From Flavobacteriales bacterium (GTDB lineage: Bacteria > Bacteroidota > Bacteroidia > Flavobacteriales_F > PHOS-HE28): 64,000 nucleotides of DNA. Below the pieces are notes generated by a model. It saw only the letters and a program-made list of their open reading frames with translations. It had not been told where the DNA came from and made no database searches. Within the stretch, counting starts at the first letter, position 1. Each line of letters begins with the position of its first letter. A program made the position numbers and the translations under genes. The stretch is from assembly GCA_030584065.1 (NCBI GenBank), contig CP129489.1, positions 1,636,640 to 1,700,639 of the forward strand. Direction: 5' to 3'. Shown here in pieces: positions 12,101 through 19,722 of the stretch.

Positions 12101-13010
12101 TGGGTGGAACACCGGCACGCCGGGCGGTACATGGTCGGGCCAGAACGTTTCCGGAGGCGTCTTCGACCCCAGCGGCCTCTCCGGCAGCATCCCCCTCACC
12201 TACACCATTGAAACGGCCGGATGCACCGCGCAATCCACACAGCCGGTGATCGTCCAATCCGCTCCTGCCGCGAATGCTGGACCCGACCAGAGCATCTGCG
12301 GAGATGCTGCCGACCTGAGCGGGACCGGGCAAGGCCAATGGACCGCCCCATCGGGCGTCACGTTCTATGGCTCGCCGCAGCAGCCCAGCGTCATCGCAAC
12401 GGCCACCGCTTATGGTACATATGCCATCATCTGGACGGAGGCCCAAGGGTCCTGCTCCGCCAGCGACACGGTGCTGGTGACCTTCCTCGACCCAGGCACG
12501 GCCCTATGGGTGGAAGCCGGCGAGGATCAGCGCCTGGAGGTGACCACGGAATCGCTGGTGACCGGCAGCGCTTCGCCCGGCGCGAGCCTGATATGGACCA
12601 TCCTCAGCGGGTCGGGCTCCTTCGCACAACCGACGGACAGCTCCACCAGCATCACCGGCCTCGCCATCGGCGACAACGTGGTGGTCCTTACCGCCAGCCT
12701 GGGGATCTGCGCCTCGGTCAGCGACACCCTGCTGATCCACGTGGCCGACCTCTTCATTCCCCAAGGCTACTCCCCGAATGGCGATGGCACGAACGACCGC
12801 TGGGTCATCACCGGGCTCGAAGCCTACCCGGCGAGCGAACTGCGGATCTTCAACCGATGGGGACATCCCGTGTATGCGACGGATCGCTACGGCAACGATT
12901 GGGAAGGGCGCTCCCACAACGGTCAGGCCCTTCCGGATGACACCTACTTCTACGTGCTGAACCTTGGTGGGAACCGAACGTACAACGGCCACGTGATCAT
13001 CAAGCGATGA
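3189..13010 (+). CDS. Giant type B T9SS surface protein with HYR domains and a 27-unit Cys/Asp-rich repeat array
   Basis: A 3273-aa secreted protein. A signal peptide (hydrophobic core CAVLAFAALACVGASVHA) follows the ATG at 3189. Residues about 35-480 look like an SBBP-type beta-propeller (repeats of the GNAYACGWF kind). Residues about 500-860 are Ig/PKD-like beta domains. About 860-1700 is a string of HYR-type modules (PPxxxCP starts, DNCG cores, closing ATCTFxxxVxD). Residues 1703-2755 are 27 exact-length 39-residue repeats with four Cys each, and a degenerate unit follows. The C-terminus has further Ig-like domains and a gliding-motility type B sorting domain (PQGYSPNGDGTNDRWVI, FNRWG, DDTYFYVL). 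It is probably a surface adhesin exported by the T9SS. The stop overlaps the next start (ATGA), coupling it to a PorP/SprF protein. Confidence 0.93.
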   Translation: MRRSRNRYACGHDCLTRCAVLAFAALACVGASVHAQPFAWPWTANLSGTHQEEVKGVAMDEQGAVVAAGYTRSTGLFAGTTGQVTGNQDAFIARYSPTGALLWAVTPDNAAESAAMDVAVDESGNAYACGWFKNTISFANPTIATGSQSLTSAGKEDWFIASWTPSGELRWAIRLGGSEADFPSCIRFGEDGPVVLGTIEGRITTGFGSIPAALPSGKDNLAIAKLTTYGVGEWLISGGSGDDELPRSLAVDGDRVYAGYHARNATMTWYGPSGAVLGTHTSTASSGIRVTALSAPGAALWTTQVAELSSALQGPAALAAGCGAVYLTGITHSPSLFPGQGTIATGTHDYGYLARLNQANGEFQWVSTGTSTGGDHLFGGTGLALTGQGLVLLSGQYSTTFTLGGITLSAPNNKTQPFVAAYLPSGQVARIDRFTSEKDATPPAIAANRNGRFAIGGAYETNLDLGTFSITGASNLNGFVASGQIDLMAMPNRSVWQPPGPVCTSAAPLNLMGFLVPFTRGHAVSVMASTGVSNAAGAVDGLSGTYAAFANAGNSITVDLGSVVPAGGTVGLTWGADAGNAIAIITTGLTMPPTHNAGSLAIGGMVDQYSGLQLVEPARYVTISRPLTGSLSFRLDAVDFAFGNDLSGTWSGPGVTGSAFSPVGLSGAIPVTYSVGHGACSTSTTGTIQVESPPNAGIDGVLSLCTPTGTFNLFAALGGNPQPGGTWSGPSAVSGNTFDAATMSGGEYTYSLAGSGGCMNTAASAQVSVSIGLPPGGGNFTGSGEVCPPPSSGMLSISGYGGSIVRWQWSENGTTWNNTSITTPSITWSNLTSPRRYRVELSSPLCPNGFSNVAVITPSDNTPPVLQCPAVSPMEDAQADANCMLQVPDFTSYFIGTDNCTPTPQMVQSPAAGTTIPFAEITVIEVRAVDATGNPSAPCQAFLLGLDASPPIVSCPGDAVISVAPGSCSAAFIPVAATYSDNCLGTGTADRIHLRTGLHSIAPFSLFDDAGWTDISGIGSVDLAPGTYTIAHIALSGTSPIALCSNTVTVGDPYPPIATCPPAHTLLYTPSGSCVALYTLPAISSSDNCPIGITPDGAFIQDGSGVLVIGGPTAPAEIDEPLPEGTQLLLPPGMHLFSDSIADAAGNLAICTWVVEVRDTIAPVFTNCPAALDTIALVNGGCMAQYIFPVLQSTDACDSDTDSDYRTWHSLDGGNNWGEVTGQWSIDLGPGAHRFREEHRDDAGRVATCSWTMIVMDQEAPAIICPAGLSLNDADGDCLELLPVLSATATDNCGPVLIVQTAGPMAGSSVGIGSHTIGYTATDGAGLTATCTFELEVIDLAPPTVWCPLMDTIHLSTGAGCAIAFPDLRDSLTITDCSAWTNTMTPSPGTVLGPGPAFLMTMWIEDAHGNGLWNNHWVRVVDQSAPSVSCPSIIATLHAGPDCTASLPDYRSSAAVSDNCGSAGLALTQAPAPGASLPPGAHSVTLTVRDAAGLSASCTFSVTVTDATPPVITGCPSAPLTMSTPFGSCNAVVSWNPPLASDACGAANITQTGGPAPGSAFSVGTHAVAYTAVDAAGNASTCSFSVVVIDQTAPTITCPTVIPGIPATSGLSGSMPDWRSLVLIADNCGTAAAGISQNPAPGTTVTGSFTVTFSIADLHGLSAQCSVTAMVVDCTGSLAAGAYLDNCGQCVGGNSGSTPCAQDCLGAWGGSALPGTPCDDGDASTGNDSWNSSCQCVGQLIDCSGSAGGSALPGTPCDDGDAATGNDSWNSSCQCAGQLIDCTGSAGGTALPGTPCDDGDASTGNDSWNSSCQCAGQLIDCSGSAGGSALPGTPCDDGDAATGNDSWNSSCQCAGQLIDCTGSAGGSALPGTPCDDGDAATGNDSWNSSCQCAGQLIDCTGSAGGSALPGTPCDDGDAATGNDSWNSSCQCVGQLIDCSGSAGGSALPGTPCDDGDAATGNDSWNSSCQCAGQLIDCTGSAGGSALPGTPCDDGDASTGNDSWNSSCQCIGQLIDCTGSAGGSALPGTPCDDGDASTGNDSWNSSCQCIGQLIDCTGSAGGSALPGTPCDDGDASTGNDSWNSSCQCAGQLIDCTGSAGGSALPGTPCDDGDASTGNDSWNSSCQCIGQLIDCSGSAGGSALPGTPCDDGDAATGNDSWNSSCQCAGQLIDCTGSAGGSALPGTPCDDGDAATGNDSWNSSCQCVGQLIDCSGSAGGSALPGTPCDDGDAATGNDSWNSSCQCAGQLIDCTGSAGGSALPGTPCDDGDASTGNDSWNSSCQCAGQLIDCTGSAGGSALPGTLCDDGDASTGNDSWNSSCQCAGQLIDCTGSAGGSALPGTPCDDGDAATGNDSWNSSCQCVGQLIDCSGSAGGSALPGTPCDDGDASTGNDSWNSSCQCIGQLIDCTGSAGGSALPGTPCDDGDAATGNDSWNSSCQCVGQLIDCSGSAGGSALPGTPCDDGDASTGNDSWNSSCQCAGQLIDCTGSAGESALPGTPCDDGDASTGNDSWNSSCQCAGQLIDCTGSAGGSALPGTPCDDGDASTGNDSWNSSCQCAGQLIDCTGVPGGSALPGTPCDDGDASTGNDSWNSSCQCVGQLIDCTGIAGGSALPGTPCDDGDASTGNDSWNSSCQCAGQLIDCTGSAGGSALPGTPCDDGDASTGNDSWNSSCQCAGQLIDCTGSAGGSALPGTPCDDGDASTGNDSWNSSCQCAGQLIDCTGSAGGSALPGTPCDDGDASTGNDSWNSSCQCAGQLIDCTGSAGGSALPGTPCDDGNEQTIDDAWTTDCGCAGTPVDCTSDAGPDQTVCGTSTTMAASGSGIWTAPTGVSLSSVTDPTAQVSAATPGAFDLLWTVAIGGCVDTDTVRITFHPTSDAAFAYGAAQYCVNGPSPAPWTAEAGGTFSAVPAGLAIDALSGSIDLSASVPGDYLVSHLIGGACPASAVAELTIIAAPNAAWTPGSVICSNHSPINLDGWNTGTPGGTWSGQNVSGGVFDPSGLSGSIPLTYTIETAGCTAQSTQPVIVQSAPAANAGPDQSICGDAADLSGTGQGQWTAPSGVTFYGSPQQPSVIATATAYGTYAIIWTEAQGSCSASDTVLVTFLDPGTALWVEAGEDQRLEVTTESLVTGSASPGASLIWTILSGSGSFAQPTDSSTSITGLAIGDNVVVLTASLGICASVSDTLLIHVADLFIPQGYSPNGDGTNDRWVITGLEAYPASELRIFNRWGHPVYATDRYGNDWEGRSHNGQALPDDTYFYVLNLGGNRTYNGHVIIKR
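8295..11453 (+). repeat. 117-bp tandem repeat array, 27 units in perfect register
   Basis: The distance from the first Asp-Cys codon (8295) to the codon starting the degenerate 28th unit (11454) is 3159 bp, exactly 27 x 117. Each unit encodes DCxGxxGGSALPGTPCDDGD then xxTGNDSWNSSCQCxGQLI. Variation is confined mainly to four codons: Ser/Thr after DC, Ala/Ser in DGDxxTG, Ala/Val/Ile before GQLI, and synonymous changes in the PGT codons. Because the unit is a multiple of three and has few stop triplets, long spurious frames stay open on both strands. Confidence 0.97.
11454..11570 (+). repeat. Degenerate 28th unit of the 117-bp array
   Basis: Begins like the other units (DCTGSAGGSALPGTPCDDG) but diverges to NEQTIDDAWTTDCGCAGTPV, keeping the Cys pattern and length. 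This is typical of an old terminal unit that has escaped homogenisation. Confidence 0.85.
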
Positions 13011-13930
13011 GGATCATCCGCCGCTCTATCCCGTTGGTAGCGCTGTGCCTCACCGCTGCGGTCCGCGCACAGCACTCTCCGCTCACCAGCCAGTACCTAT
13101 TCAACGGCTTGACCATCAACCCCGCTTATGCCGGCAGCCGCGATGTGCTCAGCGCCACGCTGACGCACCGCCAGCAATGGGTGGGCTTTGACGGGGCGCC
13201 GGTCACGCAGATGGCTTCCGTGCACGCCCCCGTGAAGCGAAGTCCGCTCGGGCTGGGCCTGGTGGTCTACAACGACCGTATCGGAGTGACCAACGAATCG
13301 GGGATCCTCTCGAACTACGCGTACCGCATCCGCACACCCAGGGGCAAGCTTGCCTTGGGCGTAGGCGCAGGCCTCACGGTTCTCCGGGCGAATTGGACCG
13401 AGGTGTCCCTGCAGCAGACAGACGATGCCGCCTATGCGGGCGCCACGCGAGCCGCGCTCCGACCCAACTTCAGTGCGGGAGCCTTGTATCAGACCAAGAC
13501 ATGGTTCCTCGGCGCATCGGTCCCCTTCCTGGTCGCTCACCGATACGATCCAACGGATGGCGCATACCGCCTCACGAACGAACGCATCAGCATGCAACCG
13601 ATGCTCACAGGCGGATGGCTGATGAAGCTCAACGACGACCTGAAGCTGAAGCCCAGCGCGCTGCTGCGCTACCGCTTGGACAGTGGATTGCAGGGTGACC
13701 TCAGCACGAATGTCATCTACAAGGACCGGATCTGGCTGGGCGTGAGCTACCGCACGCGCGATGCGGTGGTCGGGATGCTGGAGGTGCTGCCTACGCCGCA
13801 GTGGCGCCTCGGCTACGCCTACGACCTGGGCATATCCGCCCTGCGCCCGTATCACCGCGGCACGCATGAACTGCTGGTCCAGTATGAATTCGGCTACCGC
13901 ATCCGGGTAAGGGACCCGCGCTACTTCTAA
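13007..13930 (+). CDS. PorP/SprF family T9SS-associated outer-membrane protein (first module)
   Basis: A 307-aa predicted beta-barrel. It has a signal peptide ending VRAQ and then the family hallmark near the N-terminus (SQYLFNGLTINPAYAGSRD), followed by RQQWVGFDGAP and alternating beta-strand patterns to the C-terminus. PorP/SprF proteins are outer-membrane partners of type B T9SS cargos; SprF with SprB in Flavobacterium is the known example. Here it overlaps the stop of the giant cargo by 4 bp and is followed after one base by an OmpA-type protein, so it is probably the dedicated anchor or secretion partner of the 3273-aa protein. Confidence 0.92.
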   Translation: MRIIRRSIPLVALCLTAAVRAQHSPLTSQYLFNGLTINPAYAGSRDVLSATLTHRQQWVGFDGAPVTQMASVHAPVKRSPLGLGLVVYNDRIGVTNESGILSNYAYRIRTPRGKLALGVGAGLTVLRANWTEVSLQQTDDAAYAGATRAALRPNFSAGALYQTKTWFLGASVPFLVAHRYDPTDGAYRLTNERISMQPMLTGGWLMKLNDDLKLKPSALLRYRLDSGLQGDLSTNVIYKDRIWLGVSYRTRDAVVGMLEVLPTPQWRLGYAYDLGISALRPYHRGTHELLVQYEFGYRIRVRDPRYF

Positions 13931-13931
13931 C

Positions 13932-16157
13932 ATGCCACGCTTCCTCCTCGCCCCCCTTCTCTCCTTCAGCGCGCTGGCTGCCACCGCGCAGGTGGTGCAT
14001 GAGGTGCGACCTTTGGGGATCCGTCCGGCAGGGGAGGATTACGCGCCGCTATTCATGGACAGCGGCTTCGTGATGTGCTCGGTGCGCGAGAACAGCTCAC
14101 TCATCGGGTTCGTGGACGCGGAGACCGGAAAGCCGCTGAGCGATCTCTACTGGGTGCCGATGCGCGAAGGCCGAACGGGCACCCCGGTGCTCTTCAGCGC
14201 CAACCTCGCCACTCCCGTGAACGAGGGCCCCGCCAGCTTCACCGATGGCGGACGCACCATCTGCTACACCCGCAACCAGGTGCTGCCCAAGAAGCTGACA
14301 AACATGCGCCGATCCAGTAGCCAGCTGGGCCTCTTCTTCTCGCACCTGGAGGATGGGGCTTGGACCGCACCCGTGCCATTCGCCCACAATGATCCCGCTC
14401 ATGCCCATGTGCACCCCTGCTTCTCTCCCGACGGGCGCACCTTGCTCTTCGCCAGCGACCGGCCCGGCGGCTTCGGCGGCATGGACCTGTACCGATCCAC
14501 ACGCACAGCTGATGGATGGAGCGCACCGGAGAACCTGGGGCCGGGCATCAACAGCGCCAGCAATGAGGCTTATCCCAGGCTGCAGGCCGATGGGCGTTTG
14601 CATTTCGCCAGCGACCGGCCCGGCGGGCTGGGCGGCCTCGACATCCTCGTCTGCGAACCTCATGGGGACGGCTGGGCGACGCCGAAATGGATGCCGGAGC
14701 CCGTCAACAGCGCCGCCCACGACCATGGCTATGCCGAGATGCAGGACCGCTACAACGCGCTCTTCTCCTCCAACCGCTCCGGGACGGATGCCATCCACCA
14801 GGCCAAGGTCACCGTGCCGCGCTTCCGTGATTGCACGGAGCAGCAGCAGAACAACTACTGCTACTCCCTGCGGAAGCGCCCGCATGCCGCCACTAGCGCT
14901 CTCCCCCTGGATCATTACTGGGACATGGGCGATGGCACACGCATCAAGGGCTATCATGCGCAGCACTGCTACGAACAGCCCGGAACCTATACGGTGCGCT
15001 CGGTGCTGATGGACCGCAAGACCAACGCCGTGTTCCACGTGCTGACCGAGAAGGAACTGGTGGTGGCCGACCTGACCCAGGCGTGGATCGCGGCCCCGGA
15101 TACGGTGCGGACCGGTCGTCGCCTGGAGCTCCATGGGGGCATGAGCAACCTGCCAGGCATGAAGCCCGGCGAGTACCATTGGGACCTCGGGGACGGCACA
15201 TTGCTCGAAGGCCTGAAAGCACATCATGCGTTCAAGGCGGAAGGCACCTATGAGGTCAAGCTAGATGTGATCGCTTGGCCGGATGGAGAGGGCACGATCA
15301 CCAACCGCTGCAACACCAAACGCATCGTCGTCATCGACCGCTTCCGCGACCACGAGGACATGGCCGTGGTGGCAACCTACCAGGATGCACTGGGCAAGAC
15401 CCATAGCTTCGAATACCAGGAGCTGCCCTTCGATGATGCCAGCCTGCAAGGCGTGGACCTTGCCGATGCGGTGTTCTCCGTGCAGCTCTTCACGAGCAAG
15501 GCCCGTGTGGACCTCGATGATCCGCGCTTCGCGCAGATCCGGAAGCTCTACCGCGTGGTGGAGCGCTTCGATCCCCTGCAAGGCACCTACACCTATTCCG
15601 TGGGAGAGACCAAGAGCGCAGAGGAACTCTACGAGGTCTTCAGGAAGGTGAAGGAACTGCAGTTCCTGGATGCGGAGGTGTTCGCCCTGCGCGTGGAGCA
15701 GCTCCTGGACCTGAGCCAGCTGGATTTGAGCCGCCTCGAAGACCTCAACCACAAGAAGCTGCGCACCAGCGCCATCCACTTCGCTTACAAGAGCGCCGAC
15801 CTGGAGCGCAGTGCGGAGCCTATCCTGGAGCAGATCATCGTCCTGCTCCGACAGCATCCGGAACTGCAGCTGGTGATCGAAGCCCACACCGACGACATCG
15901 GCAGCCGCCAGTACAATCTAGGCCTATCGCAGGATCGCGCCGATGCGGTGGTGAGGCACCTGGTGGATCGGGGCGTGGCCGCCGAACGGCTGGTGCCGAT
16001 CGGACACGGAAAGAACCAGCCCCTTGCCAGCAACAGGACCGAGGAGGGGCGCAGCCAGAACCGCCGTGTGGAGTTCCGCATGGTGGTGAGAGGGGATGCC
16101 GCGCCGATGCAGGACCAGCTCTCGGGTGCGACGCCGCGGAAGGCACGGCGCCCCTAG
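13932..16157 (+). CDS. OmpA-family envelope protein with PD40 and PKD domains (PorE-like)
   Basis: A 741-aa exported protein. The signal peptide is at residues 1-20 (LLSFSALAATAQ). About residues 25-290 hold WD40-like PD40 repeats (SPDGRTLLFASDRPGGFGGM, then a second copy with LHFASDRPGGLGGLD). About 295-480 holds two PKD-like modules (HYWDMGDGTRIKGYHAQHCY; YHWDLGDGTLLEG). The C-terminal OmpA domain spans about 610-725 (IEAHTDDIGSRQYNLGLSQD and then RRVEFRMV). The OmpA residues used for peptidoglycan binding look intact. Proteins of this architecture link T9SS machinery or cargo to the cell wall. The gene begins one base after the PorP/SprF stop. Confidence 0.9.
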   Translation: MPRFLLAPLLSFSALAATAQVVHEVRPLGIRPAGEDYAPLFMDSGFVMCSVRENSSLIGFVDAETGKPLSDLYWVPMREGRTGTPVLFSANLATPVNEGPASFTDGGRTICYTRNQVLPKKLTNMRRSSSQLGLFFSHLEDGAWTAPVPFAHNDPAHAHVHPCFSPDGRTLLFASDRPGGFGGMDLYRSTRTADGWSAPENLGPGINSASNEAYPRLQADGRLHFASDRPGGLGGLDILVCEPHGDGWATPKWMPEPVNSAAHDHGYAEMQDRYNALFSSNRSGTDAIHQAKVTVPRFRDCTEQQQNNYCYSLRKRPHAATSALPLDHYWDMGDGTRIKGYHAQHCYEQPGTYTVRSVLMDRKTNAVFHVLTEKELVVADLTQAWIAAPDTVRTGRRLELHGGMSNLPGMKPGEYHWDLGDGTLLEGLKAHHAFKAEGTYEVKLDVIAWPDGEGTITNRCNTKRIVVIDRFRDHEDMAVVATYQDALGKTHSFEYQELPFDDASLQGVDLADAVFSVQLFTSKARVDLDDPRFAQIRKLYRVVERFDPLQGTYTYSVGETKSAEELYEVFRKVKELQFLDAEVFALRVEQLLDLSQLDLSRLEDLNHKKLRTSAIHFAYKSADLERSAEPILEQIIVLLRQHPELQLVIEAHTDDIGSRQYNLGLSQDRADAVVRHLVDRGVAAERLVPIGHGKNQPLASNRTEEGRSQNRRVEFRMVVRGDAAPMQDQLSGATPRKARRP

Positions 16158-16199
16158 CCGGGGAGCAGCGCGGACCGCCGTTCACCATCGTCCCAAGCT

Positions 16200-16207
16200 A
16201 CCTTCGT
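16200..16207 (+). promoter_or_regulatory. Putative -7 box (TACCTTCG) at the start of the second surface module
   Basis: TACCTTCG lies 11 nt before the ATG at 16219, inside the only sizeable gap (61 bp) of the six-gene cluster. It resembles TAnnTTTG with one mismatch. If active, the second cargo/PorP/OmpA set could be transcribed independently of the first. No TTG is seen at the expected -33 distance. Confidence 0.3.
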
Positions 16208-16218
16208 GCGGCCAGCCC

Positions 16219-19200
16219 ATGGGACCCTCGCGTGCCTTCGCCATCCTTGCCACCCTGCTCATCGGGGCCAGGGCCGATGGCCAGGCGCGCTTCATCGAGA
16301 ATCGCGGACAATGGGAGGCGGGCATCCTCTACCAGGCGGAAATGGATGGAGCGGTGGCCTGGTGCGAGCGGGACGCCATCGTCTTCGACCTCTTCGATGC
16401 CGCGGCCATGGCAGGCACACATGCCCGGGTAGAGGCGCCATTGCCAGCGGCGATCAGACGGCATGCCGTTCGGATGCGCTTCCTCAGCGCCGATGAGGGC
16501 ACGCGCCCCGAGGCGTCGGATGAGCTGCGGGGATACCACAACTACCTTCTCGGCCGCGACCGCTCAAGGTGGGCCTCCAGAGCCAAGGGCTTCGCGCAGG
16601 TCACCTACAGACGGATCGCACCGGGATGCGATGCCGTGCTCAGGGCCGGCCGCGGAGGAGCGAAATACGACCTGGTGGTCGAAGCCGGCGCTGACCCCTC
16701 CGGCATACGCATCGCCTTCGAAGGCGCCGACAAGGTGGAGCTGCTCGGCGCATCGCTTGTCGTGCACACTTCACTGGGCAGGCTCACCGAGCGCATCCCG
16801 CTGGCCTACCAAGTCATCAACGGTGAGCAGCGGCCCGTGCAATGCCGTTACGTGGTGCAGGATGGCATCGTCGGATTCATGCCCGGCGACTATGACACGC
16901 GGCACCCGCTGGTCATCGACCCCACCCTCTCCTTCGCCACATACTCGGGATCATTCAGCAACAACTTCGGATACACCGCCACATTCGACCAGCTCGGATT
17001 CCTGTACGCGGGCAGCACGGCCTTCGGCAACCAGTTCCCCGTGACCCTCGGCGCCTACCAGACGCAATGGGCCGGCGGTGCGGGTCAGCAGAACGGCGGC
17101 ACCGACATCGCTGTCACCAAATACGACACCACCGGCAGCTTCCTCGTCTGGAGCACCTACCTCGGCGGCAACGGCGACGAGATGCCGCACAGTCTCTATG
17201 TGGACGGCAACGACCAGCTCGTGCTGCTCGGCACTACCGGCTCCGATGATTTCCCCACCACGGCCGGCTGCTTCGACAACAGCTTCGGCGGAGGCTCAGC
17301 GGTGACGCCGGCCGGCCTCGGCATCTCCTATCCGAACGGATCGGACATGGTGGTGGCTCGCTTGGCCAGCGATGGCAGCGCCCTCATCGGCAGCACCTAC
17401 CTCGGCGGCACGGCGAACGATGGCTTGAACTCGGCCGCCGGCCTCAAGTTCAACTATGCGGATGAGGTGCGCGGCGAAGTGCTCCTGGACCCTCAGGGCC
17501 GCGTTTGGGTGGTGAGCTGCACGCAGACGCAGAACATGCCCGTGACGGCTGACGCCGCACAGGCCGCTTACGGCGGCGGAAGCCACGATGGCTTCGTGGC
17601 GCGCTTCAATCCGCAGCTCACGCAGCTGCAATATGGCAGCTATCTCGGGGGGACCGCAGCAGATGCGCTCTACAACGGCGACCTGGATACGCAGGGGCGG
17701 CTGTATGTGTGCGGGGGCACGTTGAGCACCAACCTGCCCGTGAGCTCCGGCGCGGTGCAGGGCGCGTTCAACGGCGGTCCGGCCGATGCCTTCGCGGCGC
17801 GCTTGAGCGTGGGCGGAAACGCGGTGGAGCGGCTCACCTACTGGGGAAGCGCGGGCTACGACCAAGCCTACTTCATCGAGCTGGACGGCAGCGGCAACGC
17901 CTTCCTCTTCGGGCAGACCAACGCTCCCAGCGGCCAGCTGATCCAGAACGCGCCGTACAACATACCGGCAGGCGGTCAATTCATCACCAAGCTGAACCCC
18001 GAGCTGAGCGCGGTGCTGCTCAGCTCGCGCGTGGGCGCCGGCGATGGCACTCCGGACATCTCGCCCACCGCTTTCCTGGTGGATGTGTGCGACAAGATCT
18101 ACACGAGCGGCTGGGGCAGCAGCAGCGGAGGCCTGGGCGGCAGCCTCACCACGGCCGGCCTGCCCGTAACGCCGGACGCCATCCAGTCCGCCACGGACGG
18201 CCACGATCTCTACCTGGCCGTCTTCGACATCGATATGCAGGCGCTGACCTATGCCACCTACTACGGCGGCAGCCAGAGCCCGGAGCATGTGGATGGCGGC
18301 ACCAGCCGGTTCGACCGCCGCGGGCGCGTTTACCAGAGCGTGTGCGCAGGTTGCCAGAACAACGATGACTTCCCCACCACCCCGGGCGCCTGGAGCGCCA
18401 CCAACAACAGCAGCGGGTGCAACAACGGGGTGCTGAAGATCGATTTCGATGCTCCGCTCACCATCGCCGCATTCCTGGCGCCCGACACGGTGTGCGCACC
18501 GCTCAGCGTGCCCTTCACCAACCTGAGCAGCGGCGCAACAGGCTACCTCTGGGATTTCGGCGATGGGGAGACCAGCACCGCCGCATCGCCATCGCACACC
18601 TACGCGCAGCCCGGCACCTACACGGTCACGCTCACAGCCACCAGCCCGCTCACCTGCAACGGACAGGACATCGCCACGCGCACGGTCACCCTGGCGCCGT
18701 CCGGACCGCTGCTGCAGGCCATGAGCGACACGCTCATCTGCGGGCCGGCCAACTCCTTCACGCTCATGGCCACCAGCTTCGGTACGGCGAGCACATGGCA
18801 TTGGAGCAGCGATCCGCAGTTCACCGACACGCTCAACGCATCCTTCAGCGACAGCACGGCCACGGTGGCGCCCGCCGTCAGCGGCACCTACCACATCCGC
18901 GCGAGCAGCGGATCCGCCTGTTCCACGCGTGATAGCGTTCATGTGACCGTGCAGCTGGCCATCATACAGTTGACCGTTGAGCAGGGCATCTGCGTGGGTG
19001 ACACGGCCCAGATCGCCATCAGTGGGAGTCTGGGAGACGCGACGATCGAGTGGTTGCCTGCCGATGAGATCATCAGCGGTCAAGGCGAGACGACCGCCTT
19101 GGTCGCACCCACGTCACAAACCACATACGGGGTCAACCTCACAACCAGCCTTGGTTGCACGTGGAGCGGCACCGTGACCGTGAACGTCTCGCCGCTGTTC

Positions 19201-19722
19201 GGGAGCGCGGTCAGCGCCAGCGCCGACCAGACGCTCGTGCTGCCCGGCACCACGGTGCAATTGCTGGCCACTCCGGGCACGGGGGTCACCTACTCCTGGC
19301 AGCCGGCCGGCGCGGTGAGCGACCCCGGCATCGCGAACCCGACGGCCGTGGTGCAGCAGACCACCACCTTCATCGCCACGGTGAGCGACGGCATCTGCAC
19401 GCGGTCGATCCCGGTCACGGTGCGCGTGTACGAGCTGCGCTGCGAGGACCCGGACATCTTCGTGCCCAACACCTTCACACCGAACGGCGATGGAGCGAAT
19501 GACGTGCTCTTCGTGCGGGGCCGGCACATCGCGCGCATGGAGTTCAAGGTCTTCGATCGCTGGGGCGAGAAGGTCTTCGAGACCAATGACCCCGCCATCG
19601 GCTGGGACGGCCAATACAAGGGCATGCTGGTGGACCCTGCGGTATTCGTGTACCATCTGCGGGCCTGGTGCATCGATGGACAGGAGTTCTTCACGAAGGG
19701 CAATGTGACCGTGGTGCGATGA
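16219..19722 (+). CDS. Type B T9SS surface protein with SBBP propeller and PKD domain
   Basis: A 1167-aa secreted protein. The ATG at 16219 gives a proper signal peptide (SRAFAILATLLIGARADGQA); the frame is open further upstream but overlaps the previous gene. The mature N-terminus (FIENRGQWEAGILYQ) is the domain that usually precedes SBBP repeats in Bacteroidota. About residues 240-740 form SBBP beta-propeller repeats (STYLGGNGDEMPHSLYVDGN; later copies with YLGGTANDG). A PKD domain lies at about 755-835 (YLWDFGDGETSTAASPSHTY), then Ig-like domains. The C-terminus is a type B sorting domain (VPNTFTPNGDGANDVLFVRG, FDRWGEKVF). It overlaps the following PorP/SprF gene by ATGA. Probable T9SS-exported surface protein. 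Confidence 0.9.
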   Translation: MGPSRAFAILATLLIGARADGQARFIENRGQWEAGILYQAEMDGAVAWCERDAIVFDLFDAAAMAGTHARVEAPLPAAIRRHAVRMRFLSADEGTRPEASDELRGYHNYLLGRDRSRWASRAKGFAQVTYRRIAPGCDAVLRAGRGGAKYDLVVEAGADPSGIRIAFEGADKVELLGASLVVHTSLGRLTERIPLAYQVINGEQRPVQCRYVVQDGIVGFMPGDYDTRHPLVIDPTLSFATYSGSFSNNFGYTATFDQLGFLYAGSTAFGNQFPVTLGAYQTQWAGGAGQQNGGTDIAVTKYDTTGSFLVWSTYLGGNGDEMPHSLYVDGNDQLVLLGTTGSDDFPTTAGCFDNSFGGGSAVTPAGLGISYPNGSDMVVARLASDGSALIGSTYLGGTANDGLNSAAGLKFNYADEVRGEVLLDPQGRVWVVSCTQTQNMPVTADAAQAAYGGGSHDGFVARFNPQLTQLQYGSYLGGTAADALYNGDLDTQGRLYVCGGTLSTNLPVSSGAVQGAFNGGPADAFAARLSVGGNAVERLTYWGSAGYDQAYFIELDGSGNAFLFGQTNAPSGQLIQNAPYNIPAGGQFITKLNPELSAVLLSSRVGAGDGTPDISPTAFLVDVCDKIYTSGWGSSSGGLGGSLTTAGLPVTPDAIQSATDGHDLYLAVFDIDMQALTYATYYGGSQSPEHVDGGTSRFDRRGRVYQSVCAGCQNNDDFPTTPGAWSATNNSSGCNNGVLKIDFDAPLTIAAFLAPDTVCAPLSVPFTNLSSGATGYLWDFGDGETSTAASPSHTYAQPGTYTVTLTATSPLTCNGQDIATRTVTLAPSGPLLQAMSDTLICGPANSFTLMATSFGTASTWHWSSDPQFTDTLNASFSDSTATVAPAVSGTYHIRASSGSACSTRDSVHVTVQLAIIQLTVEQGICVGDTAQIAISGSLGDATIEWLPADEIISGQGETTALVAPTSQTTYGVNLTTSLGCTWSGTVTVNVSPLFGSAVSASADQTLVLPGTTVQLLATPGTGVTYSWQPAGAVSDPGIANPTAVVQQTTTFIATVSDGICTRSIPVTVRVYELRCEDPDIFVPNTFTPNGDGANDVLFVRGRHIARMEFKVFDRWGEKVFETNDPAIGWDGQYKGMLVDPAVFVYHLRAWCIDGQEFFTKGNVTVVR